NCBI RefSeq assembly: GCF_900169785.1
Contig: NZ_FWER01000007.1
Coordinates: 87,959-151,958, forward strand
DNA from: Rhizobium sullae
GTDB taxonomy: Bacteria; Pseudomonadota; Alphaproteobacteria; Rhizobiales; Rhizobiaceae
Direction of reading: 5' to 3'
DNA length: 64,000 nt
Positions within the stretch are counted from its first letter, which is position 1. Every line of letters starts with the position of its first letter. The translations under genes and the position numbers were made by a program. The notes beneath the pieces are model-generated. The model worked only from the letters and a program-made list of their open reading frames with translations. It ran no database searches and was not told the DNA's origin. Below are positions 1 to 7,912 of this stretch, piece by piece.

Positions 1-69
1 ATCGGATCCCGTATTCGTCGCATGATCGGTCTGATGCGAGGCAGATATTACAAATACGCCGAAAATTAA
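1..69 (+). CDS. 3' end of an unidentified gene (partial)
   Basis: The first 22 codons of the window are open in frame 1 and end at a TAA (67-69). The tail is basic and tyrosine-rich (ends RYYKYAEN). It is too short to assign to a family. The following 170 bases to pcs hold no further gene that I can see. It may simply be the end of a chromosomal gene whose body lies outside the window. Confidence 0.45.
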   Translation: MGSRIRRMIGLMRGRYYKYAEN

Positions 70-239
70 AGGCAATCCATTCTCTGACAGGCAGCAGCCA
101 CGAAATATGCATGTCATTCTCATGATTCAATACCCTGCGTATACTTGTCGCTTTTGCGCTGGCGAAGCAGGGCAAAGGATGCATATTAGGCCAAAACGCC
201 GCGAGCAGGTTTAACTGGCGGCAGGCAGCACGGGGAAAC

Positions 240-968
240 ATGAAGATTTTCAATTACAAGCGTGTTCCTTATGCAGAGATACGCGCCTTTTCCGTCCATA
301 TTTTGACGGCGTCCGGCTCGTTCCTCGCATTTCTTGGTGTGGTCGCTGCCGCGGAGCACCGATTCATCGACATGTTCTGGTGGTTGGGCCTTGCCCTGCT
401 CGTTGACGGCATCGACGGCCCCATTGCCCGCAAGGTGCGGGTGAAGGAGGTTTTGCCCAACTGGTCGGGCGACACGCTCGACAATATCATCGACTACGTG
501 ACCTACGTGCTTCTGCCTGCTTTCGCGCTTTATCAGAGCGGCATGATCGGTGAGCCCTGGTCCTTTGCCGCCGCCGGCATGATCGTCGTGTCAAGCGCCA
601 TCTATTATGCCGACATGGGCATGAAGACCGATGAGTATTTTTTCTCCGGCTTTCCCGTCGTCTGGAATATGATCGTCTTCACGCTCTTCGTCATCGATGC
701 GAGCGCCGTGACCGCCTTGAGTGTCGTGATCGCCTCGGTGATCCTGACCTTCCTGCCGATTAATTTCTTGCATCCGGTGCGCGTCAAACGTCTGCGGCCG
801 ATCAATCTCGGCGTTTTCTTTCTCTGGTCGGCGCTCGGCATGTATTCGCTGCTCATGCATTTCAATATGCCGCAGTGGGCGATCATTCTTTTCGTGATCA
901 GCGGTATCTATCTCTATTGCATCGGTGCCGTGCTGCAGTTCTTCCCGGCGCTGGGGCGTGGCGAGTAG
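240..968 (+). CDS. pcs: Phosphatidylcholine synthase
   Basis: Condenses choline directly with CDP-diacylglycerol to make phosphatidylcholine in the inner membrane, a pathway typical of rhizobia and relatives. The 242-residue protein is almost entirely hydrophobic, with several membrane spans. It carries the CDP-alcohol phosphotransferase signature in the longer-spaced Pcs form: D59-G60-x2-A63-R64, then 12 residues, G77-x3-D81-x3-D85. Length fits the family. The gene stands 9 bases before the quinone-oxidoreductase-like gene, so they may share a message, although I see no functional link. The ATG at 240 follows a GGGGAAA stretch. Confidence 0.92.
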   Translation: MKIFNYKRVPYAEIRAFSVHILTASGSFLAFLGVVAAAEHRFIDMFWWLGLALLVDGIDGPIARKVRVKEVLPNWSGDTLDNIIDYVTYVLLPAFALYQSGMIGEPWSFAAAGMIVVSSAIYYADMGMKTDEYFFSGFPVVWNMIVFTLFVIDASAVTALSVVIASVILTFLPINFLHPVRVKRLRPINLGVFFLWSALGMYSLLMHFNMPQWAIILFVISGIYLYCIGAVLQFFPALGRGE

Positions 969-977
969 GAGCAAAAG

Positions 978-1958
978 ATGACAAAGACGCAGGCGATCGC
1001 TTTCAGCCGCAATGGCGGTCCTGAGGTTCTTGACTATGTCGATGTCGATCTGCCGCCGCCATCCGCCGGCGAGGTGCAGATCAGGCACGCCGCGATCGGC
1101 CTCAATTTCATCGACGTGTATTTCCGCGATGGAACCTACAAGGTGCCGCATCTGCCCTTCACCCCCGGGAAGGAAGCGGCGGGCACCGTGACGGTTGTCG
1201 GACCCGGCGTCACCGATTTCACCGTTGGCGACCGGGTTGCCTATGCCGGCGCCGACGGCGCCTACAGCGTGGAGCGGAACGTCGAAACCAAGCATCTCGT
1301 CAAGGTGCCGGACGGGATCAGCCTGGAAACGGCAGCCGCGATGATGCTGAAGGGCATGACCGCCGAATATCTGCTGAACCGGACGTTCAAGGTCGGTCCC
1401 GAGACGGCTCTACTTTTCCATGCCGCCGCAGGCGGCGTCGGGTTGATCGCAGGGCAATGGGCCAAGGCGCTGGGCGCAACGGTAATCGGCACCGCGGGCT
1501 CGGAAGACAAGGCGAAGCTCGCGCTCGAGCATGGCTACGATGACGTCATCAACTACCGGACGGAAAACTTTCTCGACCGTGTCCGGGAGATCACCGGTGG
1601 CAAAGGCGTGGACGTCGTCTATGACTCGATCGGCCGCGATACCTTCCCGCAATCGCTCGATTGCCTGAAGCCGCGCGGCATGTTCGTCTCCTTCGGCCAA
1701 TCCTCTGGTCCGATTGAGAATTTCACGATGGCGATGCTGGCGCAGCGGGGCTCGCTTTATGCGACGAGGCCGTCGCTTTTCACTTACATCGCCACGCGCG
1801 ACGAACTGACCGCCTGTGCAAACGCGCTATTTGATATTGTGCTAAGCAGCAAAGTGCGTATCAATATCAACCAAACATATCCGTTGCGTGAGGTGGGACG
1901 GGCTCACGCGGACCTGGAAACAAGAAGAACTACGGGAACTACGCTGCTGATCCCATAA
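978..1958 (+). CDS. Quinone oxidoreductase-like zinc-free MDR protein
   Basis: A 326-residue medium-chain dehydrogenase/reductase of the NAD(P)H:quinone oxidoreductase (QOR/zeta-crystallin) type. The N-terminal half is the GroES-like domain. A Rossmann nucleotide-binding loop (AAAGGVG) lies near residue 147, followed by the usual GATVIGTAGS strand that reads the NADPH phosphate. The cysteine/histidine zinc ligands of alcohol dehydrogenases are not evident, which fits QOR. It should reduce quinones or activated alkenes in the cytosol, but the substrate cannot be read from the sequence. RBS GGAGC lies just before the ATG. Confidence 0.85.
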   Translation: MTKTQAIAFSRNGGPEVLDYVDVDLPPPSAGEVQIRHAAIGLNFIDVYFRDGTYKVPHLPFTPGKEAAGTVTVVGPGVTDFTVGDRVAYAGADGAYSVERNVETKHLVKVPDGISLETAAAMMLKGMTAEYLLNRTFKVGPETALLFHAAAGGVGLIAGQWAKALGATVIGTAGSEDKAKLALEHGYDDVINYRTENFLDRVREITGGKGVDVVYDSIGRDTFPQSLDCLKPRGMFVSFGQSSGPIENFTMAMLAQRGSLYATRPSLFTYIATRDELTACANALFDIVLSSKVRININQTYPLREVGRAHADLETRRTTGTTLLIP

Positions 1959-2001
1959 ACGATCCGGAACGGACAGGTCGGCAGGGAGAAATGAGGGGAA
2001 C

Positions 2002-3576
2002 GTGTCGTCATTGAATGCGCTGCCGTCCGGTGCGTTACTGTCGGTCCAGAAACTGACGAAGCTCTTCGGTAGCTTTGCCGCCTGCAATGAAATCGATCTC
2101 GATATCGCTCCGGGCGAAATACACGCGCTTCTCGGAGAAAACGGCGCAGGCAAATCCACGTTGGTGAAGATGCTGTTCGGCGTTTTGGAGCCGACAGCCG
2201 GCGATATTTGCTGGGAAGGCAAACCGGTTGCGATCGGCTCGCCGGGAGAAGCCCGCAAGCTCGGCATCGGCATGGTCTTCCAGCACTTTTCGCTCTTCGA
2301 AGCGCTGACGGTCGCCGAAAACATCGCGCTTTCCCTCGATGACAAAATTCCGATCGGCCGGATCGCCGAAGAGGCGAGGGCATTGTCGCGCGCCTACGGG
2401 CTGCCGCTCGATCCGCACTCCCACGTGGCCGACCTTTCCGTCGGCGAGCGCCAGCGCATCGAAATCGTCCGCGCTTTGCTGCAAAATCCCAAGCTGATCA
2501 TCCTCGACGAGCCGACCTCGGTGCTGACGCCGCAGGAGGCCGACAAGCTTTTCGAAACGCTGTTCAAGCTGAAGGCGGAGGGTCGCTCCGTCCTCTATAT
2601 CAGCCATCGCCTGGAGGAAGTGCAGCGCATCTGCGACCGCGCCACCGTGCTTCGCCACGGCAGGGTTACCGGTGCCTGCGATCCGAAGCAGGAGACGCCT
2701 GGTTCCCTCGCCAGAATGATGGTCGGCTCCCATGTGCCGGGCGTAACCCATCCCGATCGCGCCAATGTGGGGGACGTTCAGCTTGCGGTGACGAGCCTTT
2801 CGGTCGCCCCCCGCACACCCTTCGCCACGCCGCTCAGGGATGTGTCGCTTGCGGTCCGCTCCGGCGAAATCCTGGCGATTGCCGGTGTTGCCGGAAACGG
2901 GCAGGGCGAGCTTTTCGATGCCTTGTCCGGCGAATATCCGGTGGCGCAGGCGGAGGCGATCGTTATCCGCAGGAAGCCCGTCGGCTCGCAGGGCATCACC
3001 GCCCGCCGCCTGCTTGGCGCAGGCTTCGTCCCGGAAGAGCGCCACGGCCACGCCGCGGTTTCAGCAATGAAACTTTCGGACAATCTGGTGCTCGCGCGCA
3101 GCCAGTCGGACCGCAAGGCCTTCCTCGGCGGCGGCTTCCTCAAGGTCATCCGGCGCGGAGCGGTGAAAAGTGCAGCAAGACGCATTTCTGAAAGCATGGA
3201 CGTCCGCAAGAGCGGCGAGGATCCCGCTGCGGGGGCGCTGTCGGGCGGCAATCTCCAGAAGTTCATCGTCGGCCGGGAGCTCGACCGCCAGCCGGCGGTC
3301 CTCGTCGTCAATCAGCCGACCTGGGGCGTCGATGCGGGGGCTGCAAGCCATATTCGCCAGGCGCTCGTCGATCTCGCACGCGCCGGCTCTGCCGTCGTCG
3401 TCATCAGTCAGGACCTCGACGAGATATTCGAGGTGGCGACCGACATCGCTGTCATCTCCGAAGGGCGCCTTTCGCCGCCGTTCCCGGCCGGCGAACTGAC
3501 CCGCGAGCAGATCGGCCTCCTGATGGGTGGTCTGCATGAAAGCAGGCCCGCCGCGGAGGCCGCCGATGCGCATTGA
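2002..3576 (+). CDS. BMP-system ABC transporter ATPase (nucleoside-type)
   Basis: A 524-residue duplicated ATPase, as in carbohydrate/nucleoside uptake (CUT2, YufO/NupO-like). The first domain has a full Walker A (GENGAGKST, 45-53), a signature (LSVGERQR, about 147) and Walker B with DEPTSVL. The second has a degenerate P-loop (AGNGQGEL, no Lys) and Walker B VNQPTWGVD, as is common in this family, so only one site is likely to hydrolyse ATP. The start is GTG at 2002 after AGGGGAAC; the ATG at 1991 is out of frame. The 3' end overlaps the next gene by 11 bases. With the two permeases and BMP protein downstream it forms one transporter operon. Confidence 0.88.
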   Translation: MSSLNALPSGALLSVQKLTKLFGSFAACNEIDLDIAPGEIHALLGENGAGKSTLVKMLFGVLEPTAGDICWEGKPVAIGSPGEARKLGIGMVFQHFSLFEALTVAENIALSLDDKIPIGRIAEEARALSRAYGLPLDPHSHVADLSVGERQRIEIVRALLQNPKLIILDEPTSVLTPQEADKLFETLFKLKAEGRSVLYISHRLEEVQRICDRATVLRHGRVTGACDPKQETPGSLARMMVGSHVPGVTHPDRANVGDVQLAVTSLSVAPRTPFATPLRDVSLAVRSGEILAIAGVAGNGQGELFDALSGEYPVAQAEAIVIRRKPVGSQGITARRLLGAGFVPEERHGHAAVSAMKLSDNLVLARSQSDRKAFLGGGFLKVIRRGAVKSAARRISESMDVRKSGEDPAAGALSGGNLQKFIVGRELDRQPAVLVVNQPTWGVDAGAASHIRQALVDLARAGSAVVVISQDLDEIFEVATDIAVISEGRLSPPFPAGELTREQIGLLMGGLHESRPAAEAADAH

Positions 3577-4663
3577 ACTCGAAAAGCGGCCGCAGGTCTC
3601 GAAACTTTTCGGATTCGTTTCGCCACTCCTGGCACTGGCGCTGACGCTGATTGCAGGCAGCGTCATGTTCGCCCTGCTTGGCAAGGATCCCATGGAGGCG
3701 CTGAATGCCTTCTTCGTCGAGCCCTTGCTGGAGGTCTGGTCGCTGCACGAACTGGCGATCAAGGCCGCCCCGCTGATCCTGATCGCTGTCGGCCTCTCGG
3801 TCTGCTATCGCTCGAACAACTGGAATATCGGTGCCGAGGGCCAATTCACCATCGGTGCGATCACAGGCTCCATCCTGCCGATCGTTTTTTACGACTGGCA
3901 CTCGCCGCTCGTGCTGCCACTGATGCTCATCATGGGGGCCATCGGCGGAGCGCTCTTTGCCGCCATTCCGGCACTCCTGAAGGCACATTTCAATACCAAT
4001 GAAATCCTGACCTCGCTGATGCTGGTTTATATCGCCCAGCTCTTCCTCGATTGGCTGGTCCGCGGCGCCTGGCGCGATCCGAAAGGCTTCAATTTCCCGG
4101 TTTCGCGTGACTTTGCGCCGGAAGCGATCCTTCCGCCTATCTGGGAAGAGTCGGGACGCGCACACTGGGCATTCATCTTCGCGATTCTGGCTGCGATCCT
4201 CGTCTGGTTCATGATGCGCTTTACGCTGAAGGGCTTCGAGATCGTCGTCCTTGGTCAATCGGAGCGGGCAGGGCGCTTTGCCGGCTTCTCCTCGAAGCGG
4301 ATGATCTGGTTCAGCTTTCTGTTTTCCGGGGCGCTTGCCGGTCTTGCCGGGATTTCCGAAGTCTCGGGTTCGATCGGTCATCTGCAGCCGGCCATATCGC
4401 CGGGCTACGGCTTCACGGCGATCATCGTCGCTTTTCTCGGACGCCTCAATCCCCTTGGCATCATCGCCTCCGGCCTGGTGCTGGCGCTCACCTATCTCGG
4501 CGGCGAGGCGGCGCAGCTCTCGATCGGCGTCTCCGACAAGGTGACGCGCGTCTTCCAAGGCCTGCTGCTGTTCTTCGTGCTCTCCTGCGACACGCTGATC
4601 TTCTACAGGATCAGGATCGTCTGGTCGCGCGTGCAGGCAATCGCCGGAAAGGCGGCGCAATGA
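3566..4663 (+). CDS. BMP-system ABC transporter permease 1
   Basis: A polytopic inner-membrane protein of about 365 residues, the longer of two permeases in the nucleoside-type system (YufP/NupP-like). I chose the ATG at 3566 because GGAGG (3555-3559) stands at the right distance; an upstream in-frame ATG at 3527 would add a basic, proline-rich, unlikely N-terminus. The family feature NNWNIGAEGQFTIGAI, which follows the second helix, is visible. It overlaps the ATPase end by 11 bases and the next permease start by 4 bases (ATGA), so it is translationally coupled. Confidence 0.88.
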   Translation: MRIELEKRPQVSKLFGFVSPLLALALTLIAGSVMFALLGKDPMEALNAFFVEPLLEVWSLHELAIKAAPLILIAVGLSVCYRSNNWNIGAEGQFTIGAITGSILPIVFYDWHSPLVLPLMLIMGAIGGALFAAIPALLKAHFNTNEILTSLMLVYIAQLFLDWLVRGAWRDPKGFNFPVSRDFAPEAILPPIWEESGRAHWAFIFAILAAILVWFMMRFTLKGFEIVVLGQSERAGRFAGFSSKRMIWFSFLFSGALAGLAGISEVSGSIGHLQPAISPGYGFTAIIVAFLGRLNPLGIIASGLVLALTYLGGEAAQLSIGVSDKVTRVFQGLLLFFVLSCDTLIFYRIRIVWSRVQAIAGKAAQ

Positions 4664-5577
4664 TTTTCGAAGCCATCCTGCTGACGGTCATCACGGCCGC
4701 GACGCCTCTTGTCGTCGCAGCGCTCGGAGAACTGGTGACCGAGCGTGCCGGCGTCTTGAACCTCGGCGTCGAGGGCATGATGATCATGGGCGCCGTCGGT
4801 GCCTTCGCGGCTTCCCAGGCTACCGGTTCGCCTTATGTCGGACTGCTGGCCGGCATTGCGACCGGGGCCGTATTCTCGCTTCTCTTCGGCTTCCTGACGC
4901 TGACGCTGGTGACTAATCAGGTTGCGACCGGTCTTGCGCTGACGATCCTGGGGCTCGGCGCCTCCGGCATGCTCGGCGAGAGCCATGTCGGCGTTCCGGG
5001 CATCAAGGTGCCTCAAATCTATATTCCCTACTTTTCGGATATCCCCTTCATCGGACCGGTGCTTTTCCATCAGGACCTGGTCTTCTACCTGTCGATCGCG
5101 CTCGTCATCGGCATCAACTGGTTCCTCTTCAAAAGCCGCAGGGGCCTGAAGCTGCGGGCGATCGGTGACAATCACGGTTCGGCGCACGCGCTCGGCATCG
5201 ATGTCATTCGCGCGCGCTATCTCGCCGTCATGTTCGGCGGGGCCTGCGCCGGGCTTGCCGGCGCGCAACTTTCGCTCGTCTATACGCCGCAATGGGTGGA
5301 AAACATGTCGGCGGGGCGCGGCTGGATCGCGCTCGCGCTCGTCGTCTTTGCGTCCTGGCGGCCGTGGCGCGTGCTTGCGGGAGGCTATCTCTTCGGCGCG
5401 GTCTCGATCGGGCAGCTCCACGCACAGGCCTTCGGGATCGGTATTCCGTCGCAGTTTCTTTCCATGCTGCCTTACGCCGCAACTATTGTCGTTCTCATCA
5501 TCATTTCTCATAATCGGCGCACAACGTTGATCAACACGCCGGCATCGCTTGGCAAGGCTTTCGTGCCTGACCGGTGA
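4660..5577 (+). CDS. BMP-system ABC transporter permease 2
   Basis: A 305-residue polytopic permease (YufQ/NupQ-like). The N-terminal stretch ERAGVLNLGVEGMMIMGA is characteristic of this permease class. It starts in an ATGA overlap with permease 1 and ends 47 bases before the binding-protein start. Together with permease 1 it should form the heterodimeric membrane channel for the substrate handed over by the BMP protein. The substrate is probably a purine nucleoside or related compound by family, which the sequence alone cannot prove. Confidence 0.88.
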   Translation: MIFEAILLTVITAATPLVVAALGELVTERAGVLNLGVEGMMIMGAVGAFAASQATGSPYVGLLAGIATGAVFSLLFGFLTLTLVTNQVATGLALTILGLGASGMLGESHVGVPGIKVPQIYIPYFSDIPFIGPVLFHQDLVFYLSIALVIGINWFLFKSRRGLKLRAIGDNHGSAHALGIDVIRARYLAVMFGGACAGLAGAQLSLVYTPQWVENMSAGRGWIALALVVFASWRPWRVLAGGYLFGAVSIGQLHAQAFGIGIPSQFLSMLPYAATIVVLIIISHNRRTTLINTPASLGKAFVPDR

Positions 5578-5624
5578 CGCACAACAACAAACGGGTTTCA
5601 AACTTGCAACCAACAGGGGCTAAA

Positions 5625-6698
5625 ATGAAGAAACTAGCACTCGCACTTGCGGCAACCGCTGCGCTGGTCATCAGCGTCGGCTCGGCCGCACAAGCCGCAG
5701 ACAAGACCAAGGTCTGCTTCATCTATGTCGGGACCCGCACCGATGGCGGCTGGACCCAGGCACATGAAAACGGCCGTCTGCAGGTCGAAAAGGAATTCGG
5801 CGACAAGGTCGAAACGCCTTATCTCGAAAGCGTTCCGGAAGGCCCGGATGCAGAGCGCGCGATCGAGCGCATGGCCCGTTCCGGCTGCTCGCTGATTTTC
5901 ACCACCTCGTTCGGCTTCATGGATGCCACTGTCAAGGTTGCCCAGAAGTTCCCGAAAGTGAAATTCGAGCATGCAACCGGCTTTAAGGCTGCGGAAAACG
6001 TCGCGACCTACAATTCGCGCTTCTATGAGGGCCGTTACATTCAGGGTCAGATTGCCGCCAAAATGTCTAAGAAGGGCCTGGCCGGCTACATCGCCTCCTT
6101 CCCGATTCCGGAAGTGGTGATGGGAATCAACGCGTTCGAACTCGGCGCGAAGTCCGTCAATCCCGACTTCAAGCTGAAGGTCGTATGGGCCAACACCTGG
6201 TTCGACCCTGGCAAGGAAGCCGACGCCGCCAAGGCGCTGATCGACCAGGGCGTCGACATCCTGACACAGCACACCGACACCACCGCTCCGATGCAGGTGG
6301 CTGCCGAACGCGGCATCATGGCCTTCGGCCAGGCATCGGACATGATCAAGGCCGGTCCGAAGACGCAGCTGACGGCAATCGTCGACACATGGGGCGCATA
6401 TTACACCAAGCGCACCAAGGCCCTGCTCGATGGCACCTGGAAATCTGAACAGATCTGGGACGGCCTGAAGGACGGCATTCTGACCATGGCGCCCTACACG
6501 AACATGCCGGACGATGTGAAGAAGATGGCCGAAGAGACCGAGGCGAAGATCAAGTCCGGCGAGTTGCACCCCTTCACCGGCCCGATCAACAAGCAGGACG
6601 GTACGCCTTGGCTGAAGGCTGGCGAGAAGGCTGATGATGGCACGCTGCTCGGCATGAACTTCTACATCCACGGCGTCGATGACAAGCTGCCGCAATAG
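5625..6698 (+). CDS. BMP-family periplasmic substrate-binding protein
   Basis: The solute receptor of the preceding ABC transporter, about 357 residues. A clean Sec signal peptide (KKLALALAATAAL...SAAQAA) starts at the ATG at 5625; an in-frame ATG at 5574 would put 17 hydrophilic residues in front of it, so I reject that start. There is no lipobox cysteine, so it is a soluble periplasmic protein rather than a lipoprotein. The segment DGGWTQAHENGR matches the BMP/Med family, whose members bind purine nucleosides, riboflavin or related ligands. It lies last in its operon and is followed by a strong terminator. Confidence 0.88.
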   Translation: MKKLALALAATAALVISVGSAAQAADKTKVCFIYVGTRTDGGWTQAHENGRLQVEKEFGDKVETPYLESVPEGPDAERAIERMARSGCSLIFTTSFGFMDATVKVAQKFPKVKFEHATGFKAAENVATYNSRFYEGRYIQGQIAAKMSKKGLAGYIASFPIPEVVMGINAFELGAKSVNPDFKLKVVWANTWFDPGKEADAAKALIDQGVDILTQHTDTTAPMQVAAERGIMAFGQASDMIKAGPKTQLTAIVDTWGAYYTKRTKALLDGTWKSEQIWDGLKDGILTMAPYTNMPDDVKKMAEETEAKIKSGELHPFTGPINKQDGTPWLKAGEKADDGTLLGMNFYIHGVDDKLPQ

Positions 6699-6712
6699 CG
6701 AAACTGCGAAAG

Positions 6713-6738
6713 GCGCTCCATCCCCGGAGCGCTTTTTT
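6713..6738 (+). terminator. Rho-independent terminator after the BMP operon
   Basis: Perfect 7-bp stem GCGCTCC / GGAGCGC around a 6-base loop, followed directly by six T. It lies 15 bases after the BMP stop codon and separates the two ABC operons. Confidence 0.9.
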
Positions 6739-6754
6739 CGCGAGCCGTTTCAAA

Positions 6755-6780
6755 ATAGTAATTTACAAAAGTAATACTAT
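6755..6780. promoter_or_regulatory. Candidate FadR/GntR operator before the furanose-type ABC operon
   Basis: An AT-rich composite palindrome: outer arms ATAGTA / TACTAT and inner arms TTAC / GTAA. The right half contains AAGTAATACTA, which matches the FadR-subfamily consensus TNGTNNNACNA at all but the first base. It lies 52 bases before the binding-protein start, in the operon that ends with a FadR-type regulator gene. Binding by that regulator is inferred. Confidence 0.45.
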
Positions 6781-6831
6781 ATGATTTTTTCTCTCCTGCG
6801 CCGCGAGGAGCGGCATTTGGGAGAGACAATC

Positions 6832-7794
6832 ATGAAATTGAAGAATGCACTTTTGAGTGCCACGATTTTGGCTGCCTGCATGTTCGGTTCCGCGTCTGCG
6901 GCTGAACTTGTCGTGGGCTTTTCGCAGATCGGCTCGGAGTCCGGCTGGCGTGCCGCCGAGACGACGGTGACGAAGCAGGAAGCCGAGAAGCGCGGCGTCG
7001 ATCTGAAATTTTCGGACGCCCAGCAGAAGCAGGAAAACCAGATCAAGGCGATCCGCTCCTTCGTCGCACAGGGCGTCAACGCGATTTTCCTCGCGCCCGT
7101 CGTCGAAACCGGCTGGGACGACGTCTTGAAGGAAGCCAAGGAAGCAGAAATCCCGGTCATCCTGCTCGACCGCACCATCAAGGCTCCCGAAGACCTTTAT
7201 CTGACGGCCGTAACCTCCGATCAGATACATGAAGGCAAGGTCGCGGGCGACTGGCTCGTCAAGAATGCCGGCGACAAGAAGTGCAACATCGTCGAGCTTC
7301 AGGGCACCACCGGCTCCTCGCCGGCGATTGCCCGCAAGAAGGGCTTCGAGGAGGCGCTTGCCGGCCACGACAACTTCAAGATCGTCCGCAGCCAGACTGG
7401 CGACTTCACCCGTGCCAAGGGCAAGGAAGTCATGGAAAGCTTCCTGAAGGCTGAAAACGGCGGCAAGGACATCTGCGCGCTTTATGCCCACAACGACGAC
7501 ATGGCCGTCGGCGGCATTCAGGCGATCAAGGAAGCGGGCCTGAAGCCCGGCAAGGATATTCTCGTCGTCTCGATCGATGCCGTTCCGGATATCTTCCAGG
7601 CGATGGCGGCAGGCGAAGCCAACGCCACGGTCGAGCTTACGCCGAACATGGCCGGTCCGGCATTCGACGTGCTCGAGGCCTACCTGAAGGATAAGAAGGA
7701 GCCGCCGAAGTGGATCCAGACGGAATCGAAGCTCTACACGCCGGCTGACGATCCGATGAAGGTCTACGAAGCCAAGAAGGGCCTCGGTTACTAA
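6832..7794 (+). CDS. Periplasmic sugar-binding protein, YtfQ-like
   Basis: A CUT2-class periplasmic binding protein of about 320 residues. The mature N-terminus (LVVGFSQIGSESGWRAAET) closely resembles E. coli YtfQ, which binds galactofuranose. I start it at 6832, where GGGAGAG precedes the ATG and a Sec signal peptide (KLKNALLSATILAACMFGSASA) begins; an in-frame ATG at 6781 is rejected. It heads an operon with a duplicated ATPase, two permeases and a FadR-type regulator. The hairpin after the gene probably keeps binding-protein mRNA in excess. The ligand is probably a furanose sugar, by family resemblance only. Confidence 0.85.
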   Translation: MKLKNALLSATILAACMFGSASAAELVVGFSQIGSESGWRAAETTVTKQEAEKRGVDLKFSDAQQKQENQIKAIRSFVAQGVNAIFLAPVVETGWDDVLKEAKEAEIPVILLDRTIKAPEDLYLTAVTSDQIHEGKVAGDWLVKNAGDKKCNIVELQGTTGSSPAIARKKGFEEALAGHDNFKIVRSQTGDFTRAKGKEVMESFLKAENGGKDICALYAHNDDMAVGGIQAIKEAGLKPGKDILVVSIDAVPDIFQAMAAGEANATVELTPNMAGPAFDVLEAYLKDKKEPPKWIQTESKLYTPADDPMKVYEAKKGLGY

Positions 7795-7805
7795 TTGACA
7801 CTGGA

Positions 7806-7836
7806 GCCGCACCGGTCCGTCATGGACTGGTGCGGC
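7806..7836 (+). promoter_or_regulatory. Intergenic hairpin between binding protein and ATPase genes
   Basis: A 13-bp stem (7806-7818 with 7824-7836, one mismatch) around a 5-base loop, with no T-run after it. Such hairpins after a binding-protein gene commonly stabilise the upstream mRNA or reduce read-through, giving more receptor than membrane complex. The structure is seen; the role is inferred. Confidence 0.6.
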
Positions 7837-7912
7837 GCTGCCCGTGCGGGCGCGGACGTCATGTCCTGCAATTGCATGGGTGTGAGGGTCAATATCAGGA
7901 AAATACCGAGCC

